This document shows positions 47,967 to 62,900 of a stretch of DNA of 64,000 nucleotides, piece after piece. The DNA comes from Liolophura sinensis (taxonomy: Eukaryota; Mollusca; Polyplacophora; Chitonida; Chitonidae). Under the pieces are notes generated by a model. It saw only the letters and a program-made list of their open reading frames with translations. It made no database searches and was not told the origin of the DNA. The stretch covers positions 27,577,385 to 27,641,384 of the forward strand of contig NC_088295.1 of assembly GCF_032854445.1 (NCBI RefSeq), in the 5' to 3' direction. The first letter of the stretch is position 1. Each line of letters begins with the position of its first letter. Made by a program: the position numbers and the translations under genes.

Positions 47967-50900
47967 CATTATCTTCCAGCAATGTTTCAATCATTTTAAT
48001 GTCATGCAGTCTCTTTAGCAACCTACTGATGATTTCCCCCGGGCTCTGTCCGGTTTCCTCCCACAATACTGCTGACAGCCTTCGTATAAGTGACATATAC
48101 TTGCGTACGGCGTAAAACACCTATCAGATAAATAAAATAAAAACAAATCTCTTCATAATCGTTCACAGATGACACAGTTTTGTATTTTAATTTATTTATT
48201 TTAATTGCCTTTTACATACCGTGTTCCAGAATTGTTTTGATGAAGTAAACTGGTCATGAGAGAATCACCCATCTTTGGCCAGCCACTAACAAACTTTCCT
48301 ACGTGTTGAGTAAAGGCTGTTGTCACTAATTCCCGTGGAAGGGTGAAGAGGTGGGTGTGGGGTAGGTGTGGGAAGAGGAACTCACCTGATATTGGACCAT
48401 GATCTTCCATGGTGAATGAACGAGCATTTTAATCACTCGGCAACAGCCCGCTCCTGTTGGAATGTATGAGGTATATAAAATCTGAATCTGATTTTGTTGA
48501 TTGAAGCTATTCTGGACGGACTCCATTTTAGACGTAATAGGCTCAATGAACTTAGATGGAAGTGACAGAGTTGTCCTTGTCCAAAAAAGCAACACCCACC
48601 CGTTTGGGGTAACAGTTTCGCCGGTAAGTTATCTATTTAGGCCTATACTCAGAATATATAAACGAATTTCAGATACATGTTGTGACATCGAGCAAATCCA
48701 TACGTAACCAAGATGGTAAAACGGTTGATAGAGGAATCGTGTGAAAGACAAATAGGGTCGATTTCACAAGAGGACTGTCTAATATAGCCAAAAGTTAGAC
48801 GTCCACTACAGTTAATAGCCCAAGAAGTTTTAAACTTTTTCTCTTGGTATAAGATTTATGACGTGTAAGCATACCAAATTTTAACCCTTAGTTGTAATCC
48901 AAAAATATGCACTTAAATCAAATTTCAAATTCTAACTAATAGGAACGTATAGTTTAATATCTTAATATTCAAAACAGTCTAAGATTTACAATGAAGTCAA
49001 AGCATCAACACGTAAACGTGAAGCGTTGCACAAACTTTTGACCCATTTGCCGGAATCTTTGTCATGGGAGTAACCCTTTCATTTCAAGTGGTTGGAGAGC
49101 TTGTGAAACCTGTTACATTTGCGTGGCGATACCTCGACTTCATTATTGTCACTGAACCCATGTACGTCTATCAGTTTTTCTGAAATGGTGTACGAATGTT
49201 CTTTAGATTTGACTTTTAGATTTGTAACAACCCGGCAGTAATTCTGGAAATGACGTCATATCAAGTATGATGGCTATCACCGTTAACATCCTTTCCCGAA
49301 AATTTACCACCATTGACGGAAAATATGTTTGTATGAAATATAGAGGAGTAATTTTTAGACATGTATTATGTCCCAAAAACCGAAATAATACATGTCTAAA
49401 AATTACCAAAAATGTCCCAAAAACGAAAATTAAAAAAAAAAATTTGTCACGTAACCATAATTCTCATTTCGAGTTATTTTTCTTGAATCTTTTGTATGCC
49501 ATTCAAAAACTAGCTTTTTCGAATCAGTCCCCTGAACTAGCGTTTATGCTTAACTGTACGAAACTTTGCTGTTATATATTCTGCTGGTTTGACTAACACA
49601 GGTATTAATGTTGTATAGCTGTTTTGCACAGCATGTCCGACAACACAATTTACGTTGTCATGTTGAAAAGTTAAGAGTCATCCAATGCTGCGTAAGTATA
49701 CCTCGTACTATTCTATGGAACCAGAAATACATAACATGTACTTCTGACAAAACTGAATTGCAAAACTCTTGTTTTTCTTTAGGATTTTATTTATTGGACA
49801 GACTGGATGGACAGGTCTATCTTTTCAGTCAGGCGCGCAAACCTAAGTGAAGTCAAAGTGGTGAGGAAAGTTAATGCCCCAATGGGCATTGCCCTGTGGG
49901 CGGAGAAACCGGAACGTGAGTGGCGTTTTGTTTGTCATCATTGTGAACATTCTGATTATTAAGTTAATAACTTTATTTCTAACATTTTACAGAAAAGTCT
50001 TAGATTAAATGCTAAGAAAGAAATTACCTGTTTCCCACAGTGCCAACAGTTTACTCGCACATGGAGGTAAAGTGCCCATATTTACGGTTGCTCGGTCACA
50101 ACAGCACAACAGGGAGGTCTTACAGTCAGTGTTACTGTCCAGATGGGTTTTATGCCACCTATGTTAATGGTCAGCAGGAATGTAAGGTTGAGGCATTAAA
50201 CGACACAGGTAGGCCATGCGCGTTTTCCTGTAAAACTATACATAGATCTTGCGGTTAAATGGTTATAACATAGACTGGGTTTCTTTGTCCGAATTTTGCA
50301 CGTTCACCGAAAGCAGAAAGTAAACGATAGTGCGAATTGGGTTGTTTTTCTAGTTCTGATCGGTTTTAATCGTTTAAAACTTAAAGTCAGTCACAAAATC
50401 TGATATAATTTTCAAAATATTTGAATTGCTCTAAAATCTTTCTGAAAGAATGAATAGCGTATGAAACGTATGGTTTCGATTTCTTGATATTCAAAACAGT
50501 CTGAGATTTATTATGAAGTCGAAGCATCAGGACCTAAACGTAAAGCGTTTCACGAGCTTTCGGTCCTCTTTTCGGGATTTATTTCAAGCTTTGCAGAGTA
50601 GCTCTAAAAATGTTTTAAAAAATAATTTCTAAAACGTTTTTCAACAGAATGAATATCAAATGATCGCCATTTGTTTCACCTAGCCATCATTTGGTGACGC
50701 CATTTTGCCACGTTAGCTATCTAGCGTGCAGTCACAAAACACAGGATCTCTAATTTAAACCATCTGTATTGGACAAAGTTGCGCGGTTCCTAAAATTAAG
50801 CGTGCTTGACCGGACTTGAAAATTTAATACAGAAAAATGTAAACCATAACGCCAGATACCAACTTAAGACGATCTCAGTTCCACATAACTGTTCAGTTGG

Positions 50901-53900
50901 AAGAAAAGCACTTAAAATAACGTCAACATTTGTTTCACCGATGTATGTGATGCTTTCAAGGCTAGTGATTGGCCAATTCTTGAAGGGCTTCAAGAATATG
51001 GCTGCTCAGAGTGAAACATCCGTCAATGACACATCTCCAAGGCTGAATTCTTAATTCTCGGCTTTTTAACAAACTACGATTAAAGGCATGGCTTAAAGTG
51101 TTGAACGCACAGATCTGGATTGTACCAAGGGTAACGACAATCGTCTTGGACGATTGGGCCATCTCGGTTCTGGGTCAAAAAATATGATCGCAGTCAATAT
51201 ACACATCCAACAAGTGACCGTTATTGTCCAATGAAAACCCGAGTATATTGCCTGATGAGGGATAAAACTCATTCTTGGGTTAAATCTCTAATGACTGCCA
51301 AATCTATGATGTCATAACTCAATCCCGAACCAAATTTTTTTGTTAGCCTTGAGTCAGATCTATAATTTGGTGCATGGATGTCACATTTAAAACTATAAAT
51401 TAAAAGTTAAGAGTGCCATTTGATTTCTTTGCAGCCGGTGACTGTCTGATCTATAGCACTCGGCATAGGATTGGCAAGATTTGTGTCGAAGATCCACACG
51501 TTGTCGAACTTCTCCCGCCAGATGGCAATAATAATGTCGTGTCTCTCGATGTGGACTTCACACACAAGTGTGTTTACTATACAGATAGTAACTATTCCCA
51601 AGTGAAAAAGAGTCTTAAGGTGAGATAAATGCACCTCTTTCAGATCAGCATACAGATTCTTTTGCTTTTTTGTCTGGGATATATCACGTTGGGCCATAAA
51701 ATTCTTTTCCGTCCAGCCATGGAGACCGTATGACATTTATGAATAGAAGATAAATTTAACTATTACATAACTGCAAGCAAACATTTACATGAATTTATGC
51801 AAATACTTACCAAAATCCCAAGGCGGCATCAGCTCTGAGAGGTATGAGGTAGGCTAGCAAATCAGTGTAAATCTATTCTGTATAGTGTATACATTTAAGC
51901 AATTAATATTTTAATTTTACATAGGCTTAGTATACCGGTATAACTATATTGATATATAGGCTTTTGTTTTTCTTTACATTCATTAGTTTTATGTAAGTGT
52001 GAAAACAAGTAATAAGGATACATATTGAAATAAGGATACATGTTGAAATATATTCACTCTCCACAATTAAAAATGAAGAAAATGAAATTGAAGAAGTTGA
52101 AGCTGATTATATGTGTATATATATATATATTCTAAAAAAATATTAGAATATATATATATTCTAATATTTTGCTGTGAATCCATTTGGCTGTGAATTTGAA
52201 TCTATTTCAACTCTTTCCACTGATTATTTCTTCTTGCATGTGTAATTTTTTTTCTGCCGGACAGCCATATATTTTGTTTTGGAAGTTTTGTTGCACGACA
52301 ATATGGGTTACCAGCACATTCATCTAAATTATTTGATGTTTCCACACTACGACAGGTTATGTGTTTAAACCAGAACACCATGACCTTTTCTCTCCCACGG
52401 ATAATTCGTTCATCTCTAAACATCTCCACAATCGAGGGAATCGCTTACGACTGGATAACTGACAATGTGTACATTCTGGAGACAGATCCACCTCGGATAA
52501 TTGTTACCACGCCAAACGGGCGGCTGACCAAAGTATTGTATGAAGGCACCGACATTTTCGACCTACCACGTGATCTTGCTGTACATCCGGGGCTTGGGTA
52601 AGGATCGAAGTTACCAAAGTATTGCATCACTCAGTCACATGTACCAATATGACGTCAGGAGGAAACAAAGAACAATTAAATGATATAGAGAAGAGATATC
52701 TACTTCGAAAGCATACACTAACGCCATCTTTGTTCCAGTATGCATATCTGGCCTACCCCCCCCCCTCCCCTTTTCTGGACACACCGCACACCGCCATCTT
52801 TAGTGTTTTTTTAAAGTTTTCTGTTAAATCTATAGCACAGAGGGTAAAACCTTGCCAGTGATTACATTTATTCTGGCTGTCCATTAAACGCTTATAAATA
52901 GTAGCAACTTACACCTCTTCTAGCACCATGACTTAAGCAGAACCAGGTACACAAATACTTTGCTGTTAAACGCATCAGTAGACGTCACTGATCTACAATT
53001 ACCCAAATGCTGCGTTGTCATCATATTTAATATACAATCCCCGCTTCGCTTCCTCATTGCTCATCACCGACAACGCGTACGGTGGTAAAGTGAACGGTCA
53101 CATATAGCTCTGAGATCGGCCAAGTTCCCAGGTTAGCTTCCACGTTAACCGAAATTTCTGAAAGCTAAGCCAGCTTCCACATTAACCGAAATTTCTGAAA
53201 CCTAATCTGGGAAAAATGGAACAGATCTCAGATGTAACCCCACACAGCAAACACCACCAGTACAAGAGGAACCAGGAGTCTCTGTCGTTGAACGTTTGAA
53301 CGGTTTGTATACTCTTGGCCCCTAAGATTGTATTTTAAGATTGGTGAAAAAACTGGATTACAATCGGTTAGTGATAATTATATTTTTAATTTTTCGTTAT
53401 TTCTAATTTACATCTGTTTGATATTTTTTGCAGACAGCTGTTTTGGGCGGACTGGTCAAGTGTGAATCCCCGGATTGTCCGCGCTTCAATGAACGGTGAC
53501 CAGTCCTCTGTGACCATTCTGGCTGATGGAAAGGATAAGTTTGGATGGGTCAATGGAATAGCGCTAGACATTCCCGCTGACAAGGTATGGAGATATATGT
53601 GTATATATGTAAAGCACATGGAATAAACAACTCCAAGACTCCTTCTGGACTAGTGTTTTTTTTTATACCAATATAGAGATGTGACACCGCAAACAGGCTG
53701 GCCTGAGAGAGTGATAAGGTACCACCCAAAAATTGCCTACAGTTACTGACAGAACCTGGCTGTGATGTCTCGGCAGGTGATCACAATGGCTTAAACTTGT
53801 CCATGATGGTTAATAACTACTCATGTTGATCTTTCTTTGAATTTTGACACGTTACATAATTTGTCGCGCAATCTCGTCAAGTTGATGGGAAATGGCGGAC

Positions 53901-56900
53901 ACTGAGCGAGGTGACCGTTCAGTCATGGGTACAGCTCACCCAAAGCTATGTTATAGACAGTAGATCACAATCAGTTTCTTATAAAGTTTACCATCTTCCA
54001 TTAGTCTCATGAAAAGAAATTTCCTTCAGGTTTGTAACTCTGTTTGTGCCACATATGCAAATAATATATTTAAATCAAAATGACAATTTTCAAAAACCAC
54101 GACCTAACTAACGTAGGCATGATAGACACATAAGTATTTCACTTATACGACTGCGGTCAGCATTATTGTGGGAGGAAACCGGGAAGAGCCCGGGGGAAAC
54201 CCACGACCATCCGCTGGTTGCTTCCAGACCAGGCTTGATAGAGTAGCGTCAAGAATATTATGCACAGAGAACGTTTGCACATGAAAGTTACAGCATCTCT
54301 TATATATACGGTAACGTGTTTCGACTGACTAAAGATCCGCCTGATGAGCAGTTGCCTAAATTGTGTTTAATACAGGTAGCTGTATAACAATTTGCTATGG
54401 ATTTCCAAAAGTTTGATGGGGGGATTGATTGATTGCAAATCGATGATTAAAATAAAGTGTTGAGAAATGGGGCTTACGATTATTGATTCCAATGGATTTT
54501 TTTATATCTGCAACAAGCTGCCTTATAATTGTAGAATGGCGTTGTTGTTGTTCTTTGGTATAGTATACATGTACTTCCTTTTTATTGAATGCTACATGTT
54601 TGAAAAGTAGCTTGTGACAACAATGCTTCCCACACCTATCATGTTTTTCTTCTCCGATTGATTGGTGAGACAGAAATCGGATTTTTGCTTACATTTGATT
54701 TTTTTCGACCTGCTCTATTTCTATCGGGCAAGTCTGGAAACACGTCCATGACGTCCATATGTACACTTAGGCCTATAATATACGAAACTCCGTTGTTTCC
54801 TAGTGATTTCGAAATAGCTTAATGTGTCTGTGTGGTGTATTAGATGTTTGAGTGCTTACAGTGATCTATGTTTTCAAGGTTTACTGGGTGGACGCTAAAA
54901 AAGATATTATAGGATCAATGAATATGGATGGCACCAACCGAACAACATTCTCACTCAACGACGGTAGCCATCCTTTCTCCATAGCTGTCTCATCGGTAAG
55001 TGATTCCAGTTCACTAACATGCATATAAAGAAACAGAAATGAACGGAGAAACTAAGAGCAAGAAGTATTCACGCAATACATTACCTCTACTTGTTTGAGC
55101 TATCGCAATAATAGGTATCTTCAATACATGAAAGAAACATTCGACAAATATGACAAAACAGTGGGAATCGAACTTGATCTGCAACTTATCGAGATTAGGT
55201 CACATGATTTTATGATTATTATCATTATTATAAGTTTAATTCGATATTCTAGGATTAAATTGCACTACTAAACCATGCGTCATATTTATCACCAGAATTA
55301 ATGACGAACCTTTTTACTTAATGTGAAACCAATGCATTGATACATCTACATGTACATACAAATGTGATTTCTTTTCTTATGTGGTGACAAGTGTTAACAG
55401 ACTAAGTCAAACCATTTCATCTCAAGATCAGGTATATGTGTTTATTGCTTATCAAACATTCCCATCTTACTAAAGCAGATGCTTGATTTAAGGTCATGTG
55501 TGAAAATATATATTTCTTCACGTTACGTTAGGGAAATCATTATAAAGAGATTTTTTGTCTGCGTTTTCATTAGAGCCCTTACTCCCTGCACATATGGGTG
55601 GGCATAAAACCTGGAGTACATTCCCGTTCTCACGCCGTTTGTGGGACCTTGGTGACAATTTATATTGGTCATCAGTGGTCATATGACAGGTCGCAGAGAT
55701 TATTAAAAGACCGCTTTGTCTTAATATATAATCTATACGGTGTGGCAAATGTGGGAAAGTTTTTCAGCAGCTTTGCCGGTCGTTTACATCAGCCACTTCG
55801 GTTTCTTCCACCCATCAAAAATTCTGAGTGTGAGGTTCAACAATCAGCAATGAAATAAATATATATAAACCTGGTACACTCAATGTAAATCATCTGTACA
55901 GGTATATAATACCGTTTGATCATGCCAGTTCTCTTTCATGTTTTCATGGAGTAACGAGTTCATTTCAGTTACAGGTTTCAGGTAGAACACTTAGAATAGT
56001 ACCCAGTACAATTATGAATTGAAATAGGTGATGGCTTAGTGACGCCCTCTCTGCAGTAAACAATTTTTCATCGAGGAAAGAAAAACACACCTTTACCCCA
56101 TCCTGTGCTCTAATTGTGACCATAAGTGATATTCTAAGGGGTATTCATCTGTTTCACAGTTAAGGAGGGCCACATCTCTTCCACCAATTTGGGATGTAAG
56201 TCTGAAAGTAAGCTAGCAAGCCCAAGGACAGTGGTTTATCCCTGTTTTTTCCCCAACAATAATAAAGTTGACCACCAACCATTGTACAAGTGAAAATTTC
56301 TGAGAATGGTGTTCAAAAATCAATTAAGAAAAACATCAATTGATCAGTTCATAAGGTCACTAAATATTTGTGTGGCTTACAAGTTAATTTGAACTACCAT
56401 ATATCTTTGCCCTATTTTGATACATGTAAATGAACATACTGCACCTGGAGAGATACTCCACCTTGAAAAGACCTCATTACCGTTACAACATGGCTTACAG
56501 CATGGAGGGTTTTATTGAACTTCCTCAGCCTGATTTACAAATGATTTTCTTCAAGTGTAATTGTTTCAAGATCAACACTTAATCTTTTAAACAAATGTAT
56601 ACCAAGAGTTCAGATCTTGAGTTTTATTTCAAAAATGAAACACATTTCATTTAAAATTATCACTGAGTTGATAATAAAATAACTTCTTGAGCATAAGAAG
56701 CAAGACTTAGTCACATAATGTCAAAGTCCTCTTGGTCCGGCAACCCAGAATCTGATGAAAAAATGTCATCAAACATTTCTCGAAGACATTTAAAATATTT
56801 CTGATGAGATGATGCAAGTGAATGTTTGTTAGATGGGTTCAGTCAAAAGCTTTCTCCATCTCGATCGTCTCTCCAACAAATGCGAACTGCATTCCCATAA

Positions 56901-59900
56901 TTGCATTTAACATCAACAATTTACTGGAATTCGTAGTCATCCCTAAGATACGCTGCAGGTATGGCTCTCTTGCTAAAACTTCTACCTTAGACTGTATAAT
57001 CAGGGCTCATCATGTGTGACACAACGCTGGCTGACGGGGAAGCTGTCACGTGTGAAGTGATTTCCAAGATTCAGTAGGCGTATTTCGAATTGGAACTCTT
57101 TTGTCGTCAAAGAAAAAACAGTTTTGTGACTTGTGAAAAATCTGAAGCAAACTTTGTTGACATATATTTAGCTATCACCTGTCTTATCCTGTTCCAGAGA
57201 CCTCTTTCCTCTACGATTTTCTCAGGTTCACAAACGTTCAGCGTTCCCATGTACTCCATCGTTCGTAAAGTCTAAATTACTTTTAATTAAGCTGTTTTCA
57301 GTCACCAGCTTGACAGAAAATGTGGTTAAGAATTGCTGCCTATCATTTTTTAGAGATCACATGGTACAGCTGTGCTTTTCTACCTTTGTCAATAAAAAAA
57401 TTCGAACTCGAAACTCCCTTATTTAATATGTCCATAAACAGGAAAAAACGGCCATAATTTTATCGCGAATGGGAAGTCAGTGAAGCTATGTATCCAGTTT
57501 TACATCCGAATAGCTGACCATGTGGACAAATGGCCTGAAAACTGAAAGTGAAAAAAAGGACCAAAATGATCCAAATGTTAATCAACATACATGGAGGCAA
57601 CGACTCCAAACTTAAACTTGACCCACAAGATGTCACGGTAAGGCCATGTAATAAATCTGACTTCAGAATGACAAGGTCTTTCAATCCATTCGACGAATCG
57701 TTTGAAAATGGTCCCTAATAGTGACACACTTGGTACCAATAGGGACGGTGGGACTCAATCCATGCAAGGAGCACAGAACCGTACTAATGAAAATTGTGCA
57801 CTCCTTTCACTCTGCATATATTTAAATGTAAAGCAGAAGTGAAACCATAACAATATTAAGAGTCTACACGTGTAATAAATCTAAAATGATTTCTTAATCT
57901 ATCGATGTGGCAGCTGTTAAAGAATCTTCATTGAATCAATTTCAGGAGTTTATTTACTGGACAGACTGGAGAAATGCTGAAATCCAAGCTGTCGAGAAGG
58001 ACTAATGCTGAAAACATCACTGTGTTGAAGAAATCAACAACACAACTGATGGGAATAGCTCTTTGGGCAGAAAAGCCTACAGGTTTGTTTATGGTAGAGA
58101 ACTCCGAAGAAGAAACAACAGTTTGAAGGGTCTTATTCTCATGATATTGACCAAAAACAAAAACATTGAAACGTGTTTTAAAAATAATTTAAAAATATCA
58201 GTATTGCTTTCATATATACATTCTGCGAGTGGACTAAGTTCCAAGGCCTGGCTCCTTCCATTGTTTTAATGTTACTTTATGCTAAATGTGATGGCAAACA
58301 AAGTAATTCTGGACACTCTCACATCTGCAGTTACGAAGGACCGTTTTGAAAAACGATTTAGTGACGGGCTGACTGATGGGCTGGCCGGTACAGGAACTTA
58401 AAACTCACTTATTTCTATATCCGATTAATCCGGAAAGTAGGGAAATAATCTCTCAGTGTCCAACAGAACACGTTGTCCGGTAGAAAAAAGTTGCTTTTCA
58501 TTTTTTTAACAGAGGAAGGTTATAAGGCATGTCTGTATTTGACAGGATTTTACATGTAAACCGTTAGCAATAATTTTCGTTCAATACAGTGGCAATGGCT
58601 GACGTATCCTCGGCGACAGAATGCCCTTATATATGGCTACTCGGTCACAACAGCACAACGGGGGGTGCTTTCGGTCAGTGTTACTGTCCGGATGGGTTTA
58701 GTGCCAATTATGTTAAGGATCAACTGCACTGTGACAAGATGAACGAAACCACAGAGGCCAATACATTTTCACCAGGTGTGCCTTAATATTATTCAAAAAT
58801 TCTAAAGATGTATTTATTTTAATTGTTCCTGTAAATATAAGAAACATGCAAATAATTTAAAAGATAATATAAAGTAATATTTCCACTGATAAACTTCATA
58901 AAGTAAAGCATTGTTTTCAGTATATCTTATAATCGACTCTCTCCAATTATTTGTTTATAGCCAATACAACTAACTCTTCCTCCATCTGCACTGCTGATCA
59001 GTTTAACTGTGGGGACGGGATATGTATACCAGCACTCTGGCGCTGTGATGGAAACACAGAATGTCCATCTGGGTTGGACGAAGAAGATTGTGGTAATTTC
59101 TTACTGCATAAGTTCTGTAATAAACGACATTAGGGTTATACATGTTTCGATTTTATTTATTTATTTGATTGGTGTTTTACGCCGTACTCAAGAATATTTC
59201 ACTTATACGACGGCGGCCTACATGTTTCGAGCAGTGAAGTCTTATAAATTGCAGTCAAAACCAGCGCACCTTTGTTTACCTAATTCTAGTTTATGCCGTA
59301 ATGTCAGGATGTTGGGGAAGGTGTAAGTTTTAAGTATTTACGTAAACAACTACAATAAAACCCTTAACGAGGGAAACTGAGAAAATGGCGGATTTCACTG
59401 GTTATGCGAGATCATTGTCAAGAATCACGCTGTTGTCACTGATCTAGTTTTAATCTGTATGCTGTAGTCTTTTTATACTCATAATAATGAACAAGCCTCT
59501 ACGGAGGATACATGAGCAAAGCACATATATGCACCAATTACCAATAGCTTAGGGATGTAATGGGGTACCGGCAGATTTTCCTCCCACAAAAGGTGGTGCT
59601 AGTGTCACGTAGGACTTGCATGTCTCAAGTCTTTTGTTGTGCATGTTGCTGTTCTGCGGTTTCATCTGTGACGTACTTGGTCTACCCCCATTGTGGCGTC
59701 GAGCTGTTGACTCACTGAAATGAAGTAATACATCCCAGTTCGCACTCCTGCCGGTATCCCATTCATTCGCCTAGAACAGTCTTGCATCTTTGTGTCATCT
59801 TTAAAACTTGACTGCTTCTCTTTACACGAATCCGATCTCCTAGGGTTGTACTCAGGATAACGTCAACCAGCTTGAATGAGGGCCAAATTTTATTTCCTGG

Positions 59901-62900
59901 GCCAGATCTTTCATGTCTGTCATCTTAGTTCTACTTAGTTACTTTTGTACGCACAAAACTGAAAATAGGATGTCCTAATGGTTTGTCGTTTGTCCATTAA
60001 ACTAAGGTGATTGTGCCATTTGATTTATATACAGCCGACTGCGTGGTCTATAGCACTCAAAAAGTTATCCGAAAGTTTTGTGTCGGAGATACATACGAGG
60101 AAGAACTTTTGCTGCTAGATGGCAGAAACCATGCCTTGTTTATCGATGTGGACTTCAGGCAGAAGTGTGTTTACTACACAGACTACAAGCCTATCGAGAT
60201 GAACAGGACTCTTCAGGTAAGCTGAATAAAGGGCCTTCACTTAACTTTTTCAGGTTAAAGTAAAACTGTATATGTGTTTCTCGTTATACTTTTATCCGTC
60301 TAGTCATTGACATTGTATGACATTTATGAAATAATTTACATAAATTTATGCAAAGATTTGTCCCAACATTAAGCTAACATTAACATAAATTTATGTAAAT
60401 TTTACCACAAGTTCGAAGACGCATACGCTCTGATTCGTTTGTCATGGGGCTGAGAAATAAATGCAGATATAATGTATATAGTGTATATTTGAGCAACTAA
60501 CTTATTTTGCATAGGCTTGGTACCCATGTAATTATACTAACATTTTGTTCACCGGTACGTTTTTTTTAACAAGCGATACTAATACAAAAGAAAAATATGT
60601 TTTTATATAAATAAGTAGGTTTACTTTCGTTAAACTGAATAGTTTTATATTATAATGAAAAATTAATGGTGATATCGACGATTGCCTCTATTTACACTCC
60701 ACAAATATGCAAAAATATAATCATATAGGCTAGGTCTACGTAAAGATGCTGTTTTGATCAAGTGTAAAATAGAGTTTCTGTTTCGTAGATAATAAGTTCC
60801 ACTATTTTTTCTGAGACTTTTGTTGAGTACTGACCAAGATGCGAGCGGCAATATGAAGGTTGCAAAATAGCACTTGAATATATATGTATAGCAGAATACA
60901 CAAGCACTGTGTTTACATTCACGAAAATATTATGGAAACATGTCAGTAGATGTTATTAGATGCATTTAGAAATAAAAAAAGCACATTTGGAACTGAATAA
61001 TCTTTTCAGATGAATATAGTGTATGTATTTCCCAAACCAAAATAATTATCAAACCAAATCACAATAACAAGACGTGAAGTATCTGGGGTTAGTATAATCC
61101 TGTATAAATAAGCTCCTTGTTTTGATAGTTTTGATGTGGCTTATCACCTCCTTATTGTGAGATGGTCTTTTTTTGTTGGAATTTCCTCTCACATGAACTG
61201 TTCAGCTTATCTTATTGTTAAGTACATCCCAAGAATTTAAATATTTGTAATTTTCACCTCTTTCCCCATTGATTAATAATTGTGGGATATGTAAATTAGG
61301 TTTTTTACTCGAGATATTTTACATTTGAAATACTGAAAAAAAATTATTTGAAGACAATATGGGTCACTATCATCTTCATCTAATTTTTCCCGTGTTTCCA
61401 CACCACGATAGGTCGTCTGTTGGAACCAGACTACAATGGCCTTTTCGTCTCCACGGATAATTCGCTCTAACTTCTATAGACTAGAGGGAATCGCTTACGA
61501 CTGGATAACTGGCAATGTGTATACGCTGGAGGCAGGATCACGTCGACTGAGTGTAACCACGAATGACGGGAGGTTTACCAAAGTATTGTATGAAGGCACC
61601 GAGATTTTCGACCGACCTCGTGATCTTGTTGTACATCCGGGGCTTGGGTAAGTATGGAAATTACCATGAATGTGCTTTGTATGCATTAGTGTATCATCCT
61701 GATTGATTGAAATCAAATTAATGATATAGACATGAGACATCTGCTCTGCGTATACTGCTTAAACATATACTATAATAACTTGTTTGTGTCAGCATTGGCA
61801 GCAGGCTTTCCCGCCCTTTTTAGCAACACCGCCATCTTCAGCTCACATATTATCGGATAAAGCGACATTTTCATTCAACCTGATTTAAAAGTAAACACCT
61901 ATGGATTCTTTCCAGTGGTACTGTGTTCATTTGTGTGTGTACGAAAGGGTTGGGGAGAGAAGGATAATTGCATTCTACACTTGTGTTACATAAAGTGTAT
62001 GAAAGACGACATTGTGTCATTTAGGCACGCCAGGAAACAGCGGTGGGAGCCTCGTATAGAATCCCGAGTTCTGCAGACTATTATTAATTTGTATTTCCTT
62101 AGCAAATGTGACTTGCCAAAGGGTGTGAGGCAACATGTGGACATTAGTTTTCCAGTCAGCTATTGCGTTGTGTTCTGGAAGCACAAATGATACCACTTTC
62201 ATTCAGGATTGTTTCAAGTTCACAAACGTTCAGCTTGTCAAGTTTCATTATTGTGTGTCTGAATAACATTTGGTAACATAACTTAACAAAATGCTATTTC
62301 AGATACCACTGTAAATGTAAAAGAAAATAGTTGTTTAACAACTCTGACAGATCACGTGATACAATCTGTGGTACACTTTTTACCCGTAGCGATAAAAGAC
62401 TTCTTACTCCCATCTTCCCTCTGAGATGACTTGTTAAAACTGCTTTTGTTTGCTTTGCTTTTCTCCAGTGTTAAGAGTATATACAGACTCGAAAAATTTT
62501 TGTCCCATCGGCATATATATCGACATTTGGCAAAGATATTTGGTCAAAATAAAACTATTAAGGATCTAAAATGCTAAGAATGTAAATCACCGAATTTCCA
62601 AATACCAGTACAAGTGGAATCCACATCCACTGTCACTGAACTTTTGAATCAGCTTATATAATAATGACACGAATATAATATACTGAAGAAATTTGAGAAA
62701 AGTACTTGAGAAAATAACATTTGTCTCTATTTTTCTTTATTTTTGCTATATGTAAACGAAAGGAAAACTGTTTTATATCTTTGCAGACAACTGTTTTGGA
62801 CGGACTGGTCAAAGGTGAATCCTCGTATTGTCCGCGCCTCGATGAGCGGTGACCAGTCCTCTATTTTCATTTTAGCTCAGGGAAAGCACCAGTTAGGCTT

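Noticed and set aside
48188-48455. Possible very old SINE copy
   Set aside because: A few words resemble family 1 (tttacataccgtgttccaga, gtaaactggtca) but there is no continuous match.
57170-57380. Possible homology with 62165-62400
   Set aside because: Only a 17-bp block (gttcacaaacgttcagc) is convincing; the introns are not in equivalent positions of units 2 and 3.
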